Shown piece by piece: positions 7,966-16,914 of a DNA stretch of 64,000 nucleotides; within the stretch, counting starts at the first letter, position 1, and every line of letters begins with the position of its first letter. The notes under the pieces were generated by a model. It was given only the letters and a program-made list of their open reading frames with translations. It had not been told where the DNA came from and made no database searches. The stretch is from CBDANW01 sp965197825 (lineage in GTDB: Bacteria > Acidobacteriota > Vicinamibacteria > Marinacidobacterales > DATDRI01). The DNA is taken from the NCBI GenBank assembly GCA_965197825.1, contig CBDANW010000002.1:62001-126000 (forward strand). Direction: 5' to 3'. A program made the translations under genes and the position numbers.

Positions 7966-10497
7966 TCAACCTTCAATCGGCTCGTATGGCCCGAGAAAGC
8001 GTTCGCCGTCGAAGTGAATGAGATGGCTGGGCGCATCGGCGCACCACACTTCCGTCTCCCAGGAGATGTCCGCCAGATACCGGCCCATCACCGCACGGTT
8101 CGGGAACGCCGTGACATAGACGAGACTGGCGTTCGCGTCAGTGAACAGAGTGGCCAGCTCGTTGTGGCGTTTCGCGTCCACTGGCCCGTGGCTGGTGACC
8201 GATTCGATGAGCAGAAGCCAATGCTTTTTGCCGAAATACAGTACAACGTCCGGCATCTTACCGTGGCGGTCGACCGTCACGCCGAGTGCCGTAAGGCGTT
8301 CCTCTTCGAAAAACCCGACTTTGTCTCCGGCATCACCCACATAGATGACCTCCGCACCAGGAGCGAAACGCGGAGCGAACGAGGCGAGGATGTTCTTGAT
8401 AAGCTCGCTGTGAAGGCCCGGCGAAAGGGTAATCTCCCGGCCTAGCGCCACCGTGACTGGGATCATCTGCATCTCGCGATCCCTGGCCCATTTCGCAGAA
8501 AGCGTCTTGCGTGCTTCGAGCCATTCACCGAGCGCGGCCTGCCATGCGTCGGTGCCGAAGGTGACGATGACGCGAACGGCTTCCTCACTGGCCTGGTAGC
8601 AAGCGTTCGGGCTGTTCACGGGCCGGGCCGGATCATCGGGATTGTATAGCGCGATCCCGGCTTCCACGAACTGGTGCATGGTCTGGCGACGGAATGTCTC
8701 GCGCGTGTTCGGCGCGTATTCCCGCTCGTAGTGCTCGCGCGTGTAGTCCATGATCGACGTGATGCCCATCAGGGGCCGTTCGACCTCCTGCCAAGTGCCG
8801 GACGGTTTGAGGTCGAGAAGCGACAGCAGCGTCAGTGCCGAGCGGTCGTTCTGCTGACCACGCGGCATCCCGAGCGCCTTCAGGATCTCCAGCGCGTCGT
8901 CGATCTTGCGCTGGGCCTCAAGCGGGTTTTCGTCCTCCGCCATCTGAATGACCTCCTCCTCGATAATCGCGTCGGTGTCCCGTTGCGAAAGCGTGCGGTC
9001 TCCGTGCTCCCGCCCAAGTTGCTCGAGCGTCGAGCGATCCGGATATCGCAGAGACCGCAGATCCGCCGCGTTGACCTGAGTGTGCCCGTTGAACTGCCTG
9101 AAGTAACGGTCGACGAGGCTGCTGTTCAGGAAAAGCGCGAGACCCCGTGCCAAGTTCCTGCCCATGCCTTTGCGACCCGCATGAAAGACGTTGAGATGGT
9201 TCTCGAAACCGACACGCTCGCCCGGCAGGTCAGAAGCGTAAACCGACGCCAAGATCCGGCGCCGTTCTTCCTTGGACGTGAACCGCCGTGTCACGACATA
9301 GTGTCCGCTGTTCGTCCAAAGCCACTTCCGACTTCGGCCCGAAAGGCGGATGGCATTCGGCTTGCGCATCGCCTTGGGCCAGGACAGCTCTCCGCTCTGG
9401 AAGTGCGCCGCATAGAGCAGGGGCACCGCGCCGTCCTCCGGCTCCGCCCGCAGATCGTCCCTGAGACGAAAATCGACCACTGGCCCCGTCGAGACCTCGA
9501 CGCCGATGTCCGAAAGGGTCGCGGTGAAGTGGGCCATCCGATCCACGATGCCCTGCTCGATGCCGTTGGCCGTGATATGCACGAACCGATTGCGATCGTC
9601 GGTACGGACCACCGCATCGTGGGGCACGGTCCTCCGGGTGAGATCCTCAGCATTGCAAGTACCATCGGCCGGATTGACGTCGAACATCGCTCCGCTGCTC
9701 GTCGTAATTGTCACGTCGGAGGGCGCGCCATCCTCCTTCACCGCGTGCAGAATGATGTTCTCCTGAAGCACATCATCGTCCCGGAAGGCACGGTTCCGCT
9801 GTTCGAAGACATGAATGTGCTGTAGATGCATCATCGAGAAGAACCGCTCGCGGAACGGTTTGAAATACGGTCCGTTGCAAAACGAGCGCGGAACGATGGC
9901 CACCATCTCGCCGCCGCAGCGCAGGTGTCGCGCCGCCAGGAACATGAAGCCTGTGTAGAGATTGGAGGTCTCGATCCCCGCCTTGCGCAAGGCCGCACGA
10001 TGTTCCGAACCCGCATTGATCTTGCGGTAGGGTGGGTTGAGGATTGCGTGGCTGAAGCCCGCATCGGCTTGACCAGAGCCTTGGAACAAGTCTCGTTGCC
10101 GATCCAGCACGTCACAGAAGATGAAGTCTTTTTCGACGAAGCAACCGTTGGCGTCGATTCCGACATCACGACATTGCCTTTTGACCTGGTCGAGCGTGTC
10201 GCGGAGATAGCCCGACAGCATCTGGTCGATTTCGTAGCATACGAACTCGACGGAACACGGCCTGAGCGCTCCAACGCAGAGCCGCTCCGCAAGGGCGGCC
10301 GTAAGCGACCCCACCCCGGCTCCCGGATCGAGCACCCGAATGTCGCCGCCCGTTTCCGAGAACAGGCTCGCCATGAACCGTGCGATCGGCGCCGGTGTCA
10401 TGTACTGGCCAAGCAGCGCCCGCTTCGCGGAGTCGAGCTTCGTTGATGCGTCTACTCGATAGAAATCGGCGGTTTCGGCGAGCGTAGCACCGGTCAT
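7966..10497 (-). CDS. Fused adenine methyltransferase and BsuBI/PstI-type restriction endonuclease
   Basis: 843 residues. The N-terminal half is an Eco57I/TaqI-class N6-adenine methyltransferase: GQYMTPAPIARFM near residue 30, SAM motif LDPGAGVGSL near 57, catalytic NPPYRK near 154. From about residue 515 it resembles the BsuBI/PstI endonuclease family: an N-domain from EILKALGMPRGQQNDRSALT, then the catalytic domain with GDKVGFFEEERL, MPDVVLYF and LLIESVTSHGPV near residues 740-770. Characterised BsuBI and PstI cut CTGCAG and are made separately from their methyltransferases; here both activities share one chain without a stop between them. It overlaps the upstream regulator by 4 bp (ATGA). 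The frame appears intact. Specificity cannot be read from sequence. Confidence 0.85.
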   Translation of the reverse strand: MTGATLAETADFYRVDASTKLDSAKRALLGQYMTPAPIARFMASLFSETGGDIRVLDPGAGVGSLTAALAERLCVGALRPCSVEFVCYEIDQMLSGYLRDTLDQVKRQCRDVGIDANGCFVEKDFIFCDVLDRQRDLFQGSGQADAGFSHAILNPPYRKINAGSEHRAALRKAGIETSNLYTGFMFLAARHLRCGGEMVAIVPRSFCNGPYFKPFRERFFSMMHLQHIHVFEQRNRAFRDDDVLQENIILHAVKEDGAPSDVTITTSSGAMFDVNPADGTCNAEDLTRRTVPHDAVVRTDDRNRFVHITANGIEQGIVDRMAHFTATLSDIGVEVSTGPVVDFRLRDDLRAEPEDGAVPLLYAAHFQSGELSWPKAMRKPNAIRLSGRSRKWLWTNSGHYVVTRRFTSKEERRRILASVYASDLPGERVGFENHLNVFHAGRKGMGRNLARGLALFLNSSLVDRYFRQFNGHTQVNAADLRSLRYPDRSTLEQLGREHGDRTLSQRDTDAIIEEEVIQMAEDENPLEAQRKIDDALEILKALGMPRGQQNDRSALTLLSLLDLKPSGTWQEVERPLMGITSIMDYTREHYEREYAPNTRETFRRQTMHQFVEAGIALYNPDDPARPVNSPNACYQASEEAVRVIVTFGTDAWQAALGEWLEARKTLSAKWARDREMQMIPVTVALGREITLSPGLHSELIKNILASFAPRFAPGAEVIYVGDAGDKVGFFEEERLTALGVTVDRHGKMPDVVLYFGKKHWLLLIESVTSHGPVDAKRHNELATLFTDANASLVYVTAFPNRAVMGRYLADISWETEVWCADAPSHLIHFDGERFLGPYEPIEG

Positions 10498-10700
10498 TCC
10501 TGCCGCCTCCAGCCGTCGCGCAGAGGATCAAGGACGAGTTGGGCATCCCCGCCCCCGTGGTTCTTCAGCAATTCCGCAACGGCCCGTCCCGCAAGCCAGG
10601 ACAGGGACACATCATGCCGTTCGGCCATGTCCGACAGGGCAATATGGTCGCCATCTGGCAGACTGACCGTGATGCGGATGTTGTTCTGCGAGCGGGCCAT
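10494..10700 (-). CDS. Ribbon-helix-helix (CopG-like) regulator of the R-M gene
   Basis: The 68-residue protein starts MARSQNNIRITVSLPDGDHI, the beta-strand of an RHH DNA-binding fold, followed by helices (ALSDMAERHDVSLSWLAGRA). The start at 10700 is preferred to the upstream one because GAGGAGG lies 10 nt before it. Its stop overlaps the methyltransferase/endonuclease start (ATGA), so the two are translationally coupled. By position it could control R-M expression, as controller proteins do, but that is inference. Confidence 0.75.
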   Translation of the reverse strand: MARSQNNIRITVSLPDGDHIALSDMAERHDVSLSWLAGRAVAELLKNHGGGDAQLVLDPLRDGWRRQE

Positions 10701-10733
10701 CACAGCAGATCCTCCTCGCCGGATACTTCGCAA

Positions 10734-11029
10734 AGCCAGTACACCACACTACATCGTTTCGATGCATGATGCTACAACACGGAATACCTGCAAAGTCGCC
10801 ATCGACCGGTCGGCTTCTTCGGAGCCCGACGATCCTATGACGATGCTCGCGCGCCGCGGCGGCGGCCACGCTCGCTCTTAGTCTCCATCAGTCGGCGAAC
10901 GGCATCGCCCCCTACCAATGATGACATCGGCGGCGTGCGGGTGTGCATCGTCAAAACTGCTCCGCCCACGAAATCAAGGACTTACGCTCCGCTTGAATTC
11001 CGGGCCGAAGACGGCGAAACTCCGCCGCT
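10734..11029. other. Upstream region of the R-M operon, no gene seen
   Basis: Must contain the promoter of the minus-strand regulator/R-M operon, but I cannot point to convincing -35 and -10 boxes. The second half approaches the start of a transposase remnant. Confidence 0.35.
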
Positions 11030-11327
11030 ATGCTCAACGTTGTTGTCTTCCTCGTCTCACTTGGCGTCCGTGCCATTCGGGCGATGTGTCGGCGCCGCGC
11101 CGACCTGGTGTTGGAGAACGTCGCTTTGCGGCAGCAAGTGACGGCGCTGAAGAAAGAGCGCCCACGCCCACCGCTCGAAGACACGGAACGGGCTTTCTGG
11201 GTTGCCCTTCGAGGTTCGTGGCCCGTGTGGGCGAGCCGCCTGCTCATCGTCCACGCGGACACCGTGGCCCGTTGGCATCGCGACCGATTCCGACGGTACT
11301 GGGCAAATATCTCGCAGCGCCGCCATC
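11030..11327 (+). pseudogene. N-terminal fragment of rve transposase
   Basis: The frame reads MLNVVVFLVSLGVRAIRAMC, then LVLENVALRQQVTALKKERP and ADTVARWHRDRFRRYW. This is the N-terminal region of the same broad family as the fragment at 40718. It lacks the DDE core and stops exactly where the CGTCCTGTGCC end begins (about 11328). Confidence 0.75.
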
Positions 11328-11375
11328 CCCGTCCTGTGCCAAAACTCAGCCCTTTTGAAATAGCCCATAAATCAG
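11328..11375 (+). repeat. CGTCCTGTGCC element end split by IS256 copy 3
   Basis: The end resumes at 12777 (ATCAGCAACTTAGAG) and then fuses to a reversed rve-element 5' end (about 12821-12907). Confidence 0.7.
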
Positions 11376-12776
11376 GGTGATGTCTTAAGATTCCTGTCAA
11401 AGAAAAACGATGTATGGTTCCCCAAGCTCAAAACCCGTCCCCGTCATGGGGACAGAAAAGGAGAACCATACATCATGGGAAAGGTACTACCGAGTCAGCG
11501 ATTGCTCAAGCAGTTCGAGGAACAACTGGTATTTGGGGAGATGAATCTCTCGGAGATCGTCCGGTCGGGAGCTCAGATGATGCTTCAATATGCGTTGGAG
11601 CGCGAGGTGACGGAGGCGTTGGGTCGAAACTACTATGAGAACGCTCCGGCAACGACGAAGGAGAAGGGACGACGCAACGGGTATGAGTCGCATCGGGTCC
11701 TCACGGGCGAGGGAGCGGTAACGGTGCAAGTGCCGCGGGTACGAGAAACAGAGAAGGTGTTTCAGTCAAAGATTCTCGACGCCTACGTGAGCCGGACCGA
11801 GAAACTCGATGAACTGATCGCGCGGATGTACGTCCACGGGATGTCGACGCGTGACATTGAGGCGACGTTCGCGGACGTGCTGAGCGGCACGGGTGTCTCG
11901 AAGTCGGTGGTGAGCCGGGTCACACGGTGTCTGTCGGAGGATTTCGAGGCGTTTCGAAAACGGGATCTCTCGAACGAGAAGCTGTTGTATCTCGAGCTCG
12001 ACGGCACGTACCTGCGCTACCACCAAGGAGCGGAGAGGAAAGAGCCCATCCTCGTTGCGACCGGCTATCGCGCTGATGGGACGCGAGTTCTTCTTCATAT
12101 CGGTGTCGGCAACCGAGAATCCTACGAGAACTGGAAGGGGTTTTTGCAGGAGATGGTGGCCCGAGGAATGAGGGAGCCGTTGCTCATCGTGACGGACGGG
12201 AATCCTGGAGTGCTCAAAGCGATCGCAGAGGTCTTCCCTCGAAGCCTCAAGCAACGTTGCCAGAAGCACCGCCTCGAGAACATCCTGGGCAAGGCTCCGA
12301 AGGAAGTGCGCGACAAACTCAAGGCGGCCATCCTTGAGTCGTTCCATGCGAACAGCTACGAGCAAGGGCTGAAGAAGGGTCGGGAGGTGATCGCTCGGTA
12401 CCGTCAACGATTCCCGAGCGCGATGAAGTGCATGGAAGAGACCTTCGAAGCGTGTCTTCAGGCGCTACTCCTTCCTGCGGCGCATCACAAAAGGCTTCGC
12501 ACGTCGAATCTACTTGAGCGCACGTTCGGAGAGCACAAACGTCGCACAAAGGTCATTCCTCACTTCTTCACCGAGGAGGCCGCGATGAAACTCTCGTTCG
12601 CTGTGCTCTTGGCCGTCGCAAACAAATGGCGCGGCGTGAGGATGGATGTCTTCGCCGCTAGGAAAGTCGAGGAGCTTCGCAACGAGCTTCTCCCGCAAGG
12701 CACGTCGGAGGAATCAGCAGCTTAACCGAGCGCGGGGAACCGTACGGAGATTTGACAGGAAAATTAAGACTTGACC
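11376..12776 (+). mobile_element. IS256-family copy 3 (1401 bp)
   Basis: Complete ends. The target duplication is TAAATCAG at 11368-11375 and TAGATCAG at 12777-12784, one base different, suggesting some age or a point mutation after insertion. Inserted in the end of a CGTCCTGTGCC element. Confidence 0.92.
11475..12725 (+). CDS. IS256-family transposase (copy 3)
   Basis: Full-length 416-residue transposase with the catalytic DDE landmarks intact. It is the most diverged copy: it carries VRDKLK instead of VRDELK, and ETFEACLQALLLPA instead of ETLEACLQALRLPA. Leader stem: 11409-11420 pairs with 11463-11474, directly abutting the ATG. Confidence 0.95.
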   Translation: MGKVLPSQRLLKQFEEQLVFGEMNLSEIVRSGAQMMLQYALEREVTEALGRNYYENAPATTKEKGRRNGYESHRVLTGEGAVTVQVPRVRETEKVFQSKILDAYVSRTEKLDELIARMYVHGMSTRDIEATFADVLSGTGVSKSVVSRVTRCLSEDFEAFRKRDLSNEKLLYLELDGTYLRYHQGAERKEPILVATGYRADGTRVLLHIGVGNRESYENWKGFLQEMVARGMREPLLIVTDGNPGVLKAIAEVFPRSLKQRCQKHRLENILGKAPKEVRDKLKAAILESFHANSYEQGLKKGREVIARYRQRFPSAMKCMEETFEACLQALLLPAAHHKRLRTSNLLERTFGEHKRRTKVIPHFFTEEAAMKLSFAVLLAVANKWRGVRMDVFAARKVEELRNELLPQGTSEESAA

Positions 12777-12907
12777 TAGATCAGCAACTTAGAGTCTGTG
12801 TTTGCGGCCGTGCCCAGGACCGAGCGCGAACAAACGACGAAATCATGCAGGCATAGTCCCGACAGATCGGAGACCGATCAGGTTCGGGGCGCGCGGATGA
12901 ATAAATA
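12777..12907. repeat. Joined element ends left of the IS1595 transposon
   Basis: Remainder of the CGTCCTGTGCC end, then the reversed 5' end of an rve element (GCGCGCGGATGAATAAATA). The mirror image of this second part flanks the other side of the IS1595 element (16915 onward). Confidence 0.6.
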
Positions 12908-12941
12908 GGGGATTATATACTAAAGTCCCCAGCGACCACCC

Positions 12942-13178
12942 CTATGGAGACCGGCGCGAGCGCGGTTTCTTGATGCGACGGAAGTTGACCGGCTGGGTCA
13001 TGGCCTTGCCGAGTTCACCCATCACCGAGTCTATGTCGTTCAAGTCAGCGCTGCCATCCGAGCGGAGCGCGAATTCTTCCTCCATATCGGCCTTCGTCGG
13101 CTGGTAGGTCGAGCGAACAAGTTCAACGGTCTTCGGTTTCTCGTGGCTGTGAATGGGTCCGGATTGTTTCTGTTTCAT
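12942..13178 (-). CDS. Passenger gene 4: small hypothetical protein
   Basis: 78 residues: MKQKQSGPIHSHEKPKTVEL, then VRSTYQPTKADMEEEF and a basic tail PRSRRSP. The start at 13178 is chosen because GGAGGGA precedes it; an upstream in-frame ATG overlaps that site. Proteins with the VRSTYQPTKAE-like motif are, from memory, widespread conserved hypotheticals. It is the last gene of the passenger operon. Confidence 0.7.
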   Translation of the reverse strand: MKQKQSGPIHSHEKPKTVELVRSTYQPTKADMEEEFALRSDGSADLNDIDSVMGELGKAMTQPVNFRRIKKPRSRRSP

Positions 13179-13214
13179 CGTTCCCTCCATCAGATTGAGA
13201 AGCTAGACAGCGAG

Positions 13215-13699
13215 TTAAACACGTATAGAACGCGACAAGAAACAAACTACCTCGCCATACACAGGCCCCTCTAAGTCGTCGAACTCTGGATGAACAATAT
13301 CTTCACGATCACCTAGCTTGCTTGTCCATTTTCCACAGGGAAGCTGCCGGGCTGCATGCTTGACCTCCTCCACCCGATTCACTATCGCATACAATGCGAT
13401 CTTTTGTATCCCGTCCTCCAGCCTGTCATCATCGCATTGGCTATACCCAATGGTCCGGTACGCAGCAATAAATGCATTTCTTGAACTGGAATGCTCAATC
13501 CCCGCCGGCCAGTAGGTAGCCCGCTCGGGCCACCAGCGCCGGTCTCGTTCGCCAGCCGCCCAAGCGATGCAGTTGTACTGGCAATCAGGATCGCTCGTGA
13601 TAATCGAACCGCTGTGAGCAAGGCGAGGGAAGGCGAGGGAAGGCGAGGGAAGGCGGTTTTGAATGGTTCAGATCTGAATTTTAGTTCTGCTTTCTCCAC
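13215..13699 (-). pseudogene. Passenger gene 3: conserved hypothetical, out of frame at a 10 bp repeat
   Basis: After the repeat the frame reads SIITSDPDCQYNCIAWAAGE, then WPAGIEHSSS, IGYSQCDDDRLEDGIQKIAL, HAARQLPCGKWTSKLGDRED and GPVYGEVVCFLSRSIRV. This matches a conserved bacterial family (annotated DUF7689 as I recall). The upstream part (GTG at 13699, MEKAELKFRSEPFKTAFPRL) is in another frame. Three copies of a 10 bp unit separate them; with one or four units the two parts join as ...FPRLAHSGSIITSDPD. The gene is therefore OFF in this sequence, by mutation or by repeat-number switching. Its start overlaps the end of passenger gene 2. Confidence 0.75.
13621..13650 (+). repeat. Tandem 10 bp repeat x3 inside passenger gene 3
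   Basis: AGGCGAGGGA occurs three times in a row, followed by a partial fourth copy (AGGCG). Unit length is not divisible by three, so each gain or loss shifts the host gene's frame. Confidence 0.9.
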
Positions 13700-14166
13700 T
13701 TAAGCCAAGCCTCACCCATCTTTTGGTAGTTTCCTCGATCCTCAATCTGGACTGGCTGTTCGCAGGTAATTAACTCCAATGCCATGAACCAGTGGTTCAT
13801 AACTCCATTCTCGATCTGCTCCATAATTAATGGAACTGCATCCCACCCCATAGCCAAGATGCCCAAGTGCGCAGGACACGCCTCGATCTCGTCCTGGGCC
13901 GATTTGAATCCCTTTTGGAGGTCCCACTGTGTGAGCAGGTCGAAAAACCTAGCGCGGTCATTTTGCTCTTTGCATACAGTGGCGCTAACTTCGCTTGTTG
14001 GGACAACCTGTTCAAATACAGACTCTGAGTGTAGGCCGAAATCCCGCCATCGATTTACGTGGAGGTATTCAAGGGCATTGGGACTGATGCCATCCTCGTG
14101 CGTAGAATAGATCTCATCGAGGGTACCTTGTACGTTTGTCTGGATATTCTGAATCGATGCTTGCAT
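13681..14166 (-). CDS. Passenger gene 2: conserved hypothetical
   Basis: 161 residues from MQASIQNIQTNVQGTLDEIY. The C-terminal half has ILAMGWDAVPLIMEQIENGV, HWFMALELITCEQPVQ and MGEAWLKWRKQN. This pattern is shared with conserved hypothetical proteins in cyanobacteria and other environmental bacteria, from memory; no enzymatic motif is visible. The start at 14166 follows the stop of passenger gene 1 by one base (TAAAATG), so it is preferred over an upstream ATG inside gene 1 and implies coupling. Confidence 0.7.
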   Translation of the reverse strand: MQASIQNIQTNVQGTLDEIYSTHEDGISPNALEYLHVNRWRDFGLHSESVFEQVVPTSEVSATVCKEQNDRARFFDLLTQWDLQKGFKSAQDEIEACPAHLGILAMGWDAVPLIMEQIENGVMNHWFMALELITCEQPVQIEDRGNYQKMGEAWLKWRKQN

Positions 14167-14167
14167 T

Positions 14168-14437
14168 TTACTGTGTCTCACCTTTATCTTGTAGAAGTTC
14201 GTCCGGTACATCCACAGACATCACATTCGCGGACTTGATCACGTATAGCGGTTTTCCATCCTTGTCTAATTCTTTTAGCCTGAAGGCTTCAGTGGCGACT
14301 ACTTTTATATTGGCGATAGTGCCATCGGAGAGTTTGATTGTTGAGGACCGAACCGTGGACTCCTCGATCTCAAGTTGGACACCTTGGCACGAACGTCCTT
14401 GGAACCGTACCGTTACTACCTTACGTTTGCGTGCCAT
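14168..14437 (-). CDS. Passenger gene 1: small conserved hypothetical
   Basis: 89 residues starting MARKRKVVTVRFQGRSCQGV, with DGTIANIKVVATEAFRL and YVIKSANVMSVDVPDELL. A strong AAGGAGG site lies 5 nt before the ATG. First gene of the four-gene passenger operon. It looks like a small beta-rich protein; function unknown. Confidence 0.7.
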   Translation of the reverse strand: MARKRKVVTVRFQGRSCQGVQLEIEESTVRSSTIKLSDGTIANIKVVATEAFRLKELDKDGKPLYVIKSANVMSVDVPDELLQDKGETQ

Positions 14438-14505
14438 GGTGTCCTCCTTCTAGGATTTTGATGATCTTGTCTATCTCACCAAGTCATTATAGCGGAGCTG
14501 GGCTC

Positions 14506-15904
14506 GGTGATGTCTTAAGATTCCTGTCAAAGAAAAACGATGTATGGTCCCCAAGCTCAAACCCGTCCCCGTCATGGGGACAGAAAAGGAGAACCATACA
14601 TCATGGGAAAGGTACTACCGAGTCAGCGATTGCTCAAGCAGTTCGAGGAACAACTGGTATTTGGGGAGATGAATCTCTCGGAGATCGTCCGGTCGGGAGC
14701 TCAGATGATGCTTCAATATGCGTTGGAGCGCGAGGTGACGGAGGCGTTGGGTCGAAACTACTATGAGAACGCTCCGGCAACGACGAAGGAGAAGGGACGA
14801 CGCAACGGGTATGAGTCGCATCGGGTCCTCACGGGCGAGGGAGCGGTGACGGTGCAAGTGCCGCGGGTACGAGAAACAGAGAAGGTGTTTCAGTCAAAGA
14901 TTCTCGACGCCTACGTGAGCCGGACCGAGAAACTCGATGAACTGATCGCGCGGATGTACGTCCACGGGATGTCGACGCGTGACATTGAGGCGACGTTCGC
15001 GGACGTGCTGAGCGGCACGGGTGTCTCGAAGTCGGTGGTGAGCCGGGTCACACGGTGTCTGTCGGAGGATTTCGAGGCGTTTCGAAAACGGGATCTCTCG
15101 AACGAGAAGCTGTTGTATCTCGAGCTCGACGGCACGTACCTGCGCTACCACCAAGGAGCGGAGAGAAAAGAGCCCATCCTCGTTGCGACCGGCTATCGCG
15201 CTGATGGGACGCGAGTTCTTCTTCATATCGGTGTCGGCAACCGAGAATCCTACGAGAACTGGAAGGGGTTCTTGCAGGAGATAGTGGCCCGAGGAATGAG
15301 GGAGCCGTTGCTCATCGTGACGGACGGGAATCCTGGAGTGCTCAAAGCGATCGCAGAGGTCTTCCCTCGAAGCCTCAAGCAACGTTGCCAGAAGCACCGC
15401 CTCGAGAACATCCTGGGCAAGGCTCCGAAGGAAGTGCGCGACGAACTCAAGGCGGCCATCCTTGAGTCGTTCCATGCGAACAGCTACGAGCAAGGGCTGA
15501 AGAAGGGTCGGGAGGTGATCGCTCGGTACCGTCAACGATTCCCGAGCGCGATGAAGTGCATGGAAGAGACCCTCGAAGCGTGTCTTCAGGCGCTACGCCT
15601 TCCTGCGGCGCATCACAAAAGGCTTCGCACGTCGAATCTACTTGAGCGCACGTTCGGAGAGCACAAACGTCGCACAAAGGTCATTCCTCACTTCTTCACC
15701 GAGGAGGCCGCGATGAAACTCTCGTTCGCTGTGCTCTTGGCCGTCGCAAACAAATGGCGCGGCGTGAGGATGGATGTCTTCGCCGCTAGGAAAGTCGAGG
15801 AGCTTCGCAACGAGCTTCTCCCGCAAGGCACGTCGGAGGAATCAGCAGCTTAACCGAGCGCGGGGAACCGTACGGAGATTTGACAGGAAAATTAAGACTT
15901 GACC
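14506..15904 (+). mobile_element. IS256-family copy 4 (1399 bp)
   Basis: Complete, with 8 bp target duplication CTGGGCTC at 14498-14505 and 15905-15912. Inserted in the 3' end of the IS1595 transposase gene. Confidence 0.95.
14603..15853 (+). CDS. IS256-family transposase (copy 4)
   Basis: Full-length 416 residues, same protein as copy 1 including Ile in FLQEIVARG. Start set by the AAAAGGAG site 12 nt upstream. Confidence 0.95.
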   Translation: MGKVLPSQRLLKQFEEQLVFGEMNLSEIVRSGAQMMLQYALEREVTEALGRNYYENAPATTKEKGRRNGYESHRVLTGEGAVTVQVPRVRETEKVFQSKILDAYVSRTEKLDELIARMYVHGMSTRDIEATFADVLSGTGVSKSVVSRVTRCLSEDFEAFRKRDLSNEKLLYLELDGTYLRYHQGAERKEPILVATGYRADGTRVLLHIGVGNRESYENWKGFLQEIVARGMREPLLIVTDGNPGVLKAIAEVFPRSLKQRCQKHRLENILGKAPKEVRDELKAAILESFHANSYEQGLKKGREVIARYRQRFPSAMKCMEETLEACLQALRLPAAHHKRLRTSNLLERTFGEHKRRTKVIPHFFTEEAAMKLSFAVLLAVANKWRGVRMDVFAARKVEELRNELLPQGTSEESAA

Positions 15905-16914
15905 CTGGGCTCCGTCCATCTTCGAGGCGATGAACGCCATCTGGTCGAGCGTATCCAGCTCGCGGAAGTTGTGACGGGCGACAAACTCATCGACGTAGCG
16001 GTGGAGGTGCTTGGGAGAGAGTTTGTGGAATGTCCCCTTGTGGGCACGTTTCAACATCGACCAAAACGACTCGATCCCATTTGTGTGAATGTCGCCTTTG
16101 ACGTACTCGTAGACCGAGTGTCGGACTGATTCGTGATTCGGTAGCGTCGTGTAGGCTCTGGCGTCGTCGGTGTAGACCGGAGCTTCGGTCGTAACATTGC
16201 TATGGATGAAGCCCTGGATAGTGGCGGCGGTCGTATCGCCCACGACCTTTGCCGAGACTCGGTTGGACCGGCGGTCCTTCATCCCCACTACGGCAGTTTT
16301 GCCCGAAGGCCCGCGCCCTGTCAAGCCCTTCCTCTTCGACTTGCTCATATTCTTGCGGCTGCCACCGAAGTAGGTTTCATCAACCTCTACCGGCCCCTCG
16401 AACAGTCCCTTGTCGTCGTGCGCCAGTGCGCGGCGGACGCGGTGTGCCATATGCCACGTTGTCTTTTGCGTTTTGCCGAGTTCACGATGAAGCTTCATCG
16501 ACGAAACGCTCTTCAGATTTGTAGCCACGAGGTAAAGCACGTATAGCCAGTCTAGATAGTCGAGCGGGCTGGACTGCATGAACGTCCCCATCTTCGGGCT
16601 GAAGTGCCTCTTGCACTCCCGCTCCCGGCACCGGAACGGCATGGTCTTGTGCTTGGCCTTCAGGTTCACGTTGGTCGAGCCACAGTAGATGCAGCAGATG
16701 CAGCAGATCCCGCTAGGCCACCGCTGGGCGATGAACCATTCCTCGGCCTTCTTCTCGTCAAAGAGCCGGTAGAACTCGCGGGTCGAAATCCCCTTCCTGA
16801 AGTGCTTTCCCGGTGCGTTGTAAGTCATTGCGTTATCTCCTATGTACAACGCAATCGTATCGCAAAGTCCCCAGAATGTCAAGCACTATTTGGGGACTTT
16901 AGTATATAATCCCC

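Larger units (their letters stand above)
14471..16828 (-). pseudogene. IS1595-family transposase interrupted by IS256 copy 4
   Basis: Translation from 16828 (GGAGATAACGCAATG) gives MTYNAPGKHFRKGISTREFY, a zinc-ribbon region CCIYCGSTNV, FRCRERECKRHFSPKMGTFM, catalytic GPVEVDETYFGGSRKN, YTDDARAYTTL, GDIHTNGIESFWSMLKRA and the family-typical HRYVDEFVARHNFRE. IS256 inserts after ...ASKMDGAQ. The original tail, LRYNDLVR and stop, survives at 14471-14505, only nine codons from the end. The interrupted protein gains a short foreign tail and might retain function. A 9 bp tandem duplication gives ICCICCIYC in the zinc ribbon. Confidence 0.85.
12908..16914 (-). mobile_element. IS1595/ISXO2-type element with passenger genes, split by IS256 copy 4
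   Basis: Perfect 23 bp terminal inverted repeats (GGGGATTATATACTAAAGTC...) at 12908-12930 and 16892-16914. Without IS256 it is about 2.6 kb. It encodes an IS1595-family transposase and four small co-oriented genes (12942-14437). Passenger genes are known in some IS1595 subgroups. No direct target duplication is seen; instead the flanks are inverted copies of another element's end. Confidence 0.85.

Noticed and set aside
8674..9825. 383-residue plus-strand ORF antisense to the R-M fusion
   Set aside because: High-GC shadow frame without domain similarity; the opposite frame has clear methyltransferase motifs.
13382..13699. 105-residue frame over the 10 bp repeat as a real protein
   Set aside because: After the repeat it leaves the conserved reading frame and becomes low-complexity; the conserved family continues in the other frame.
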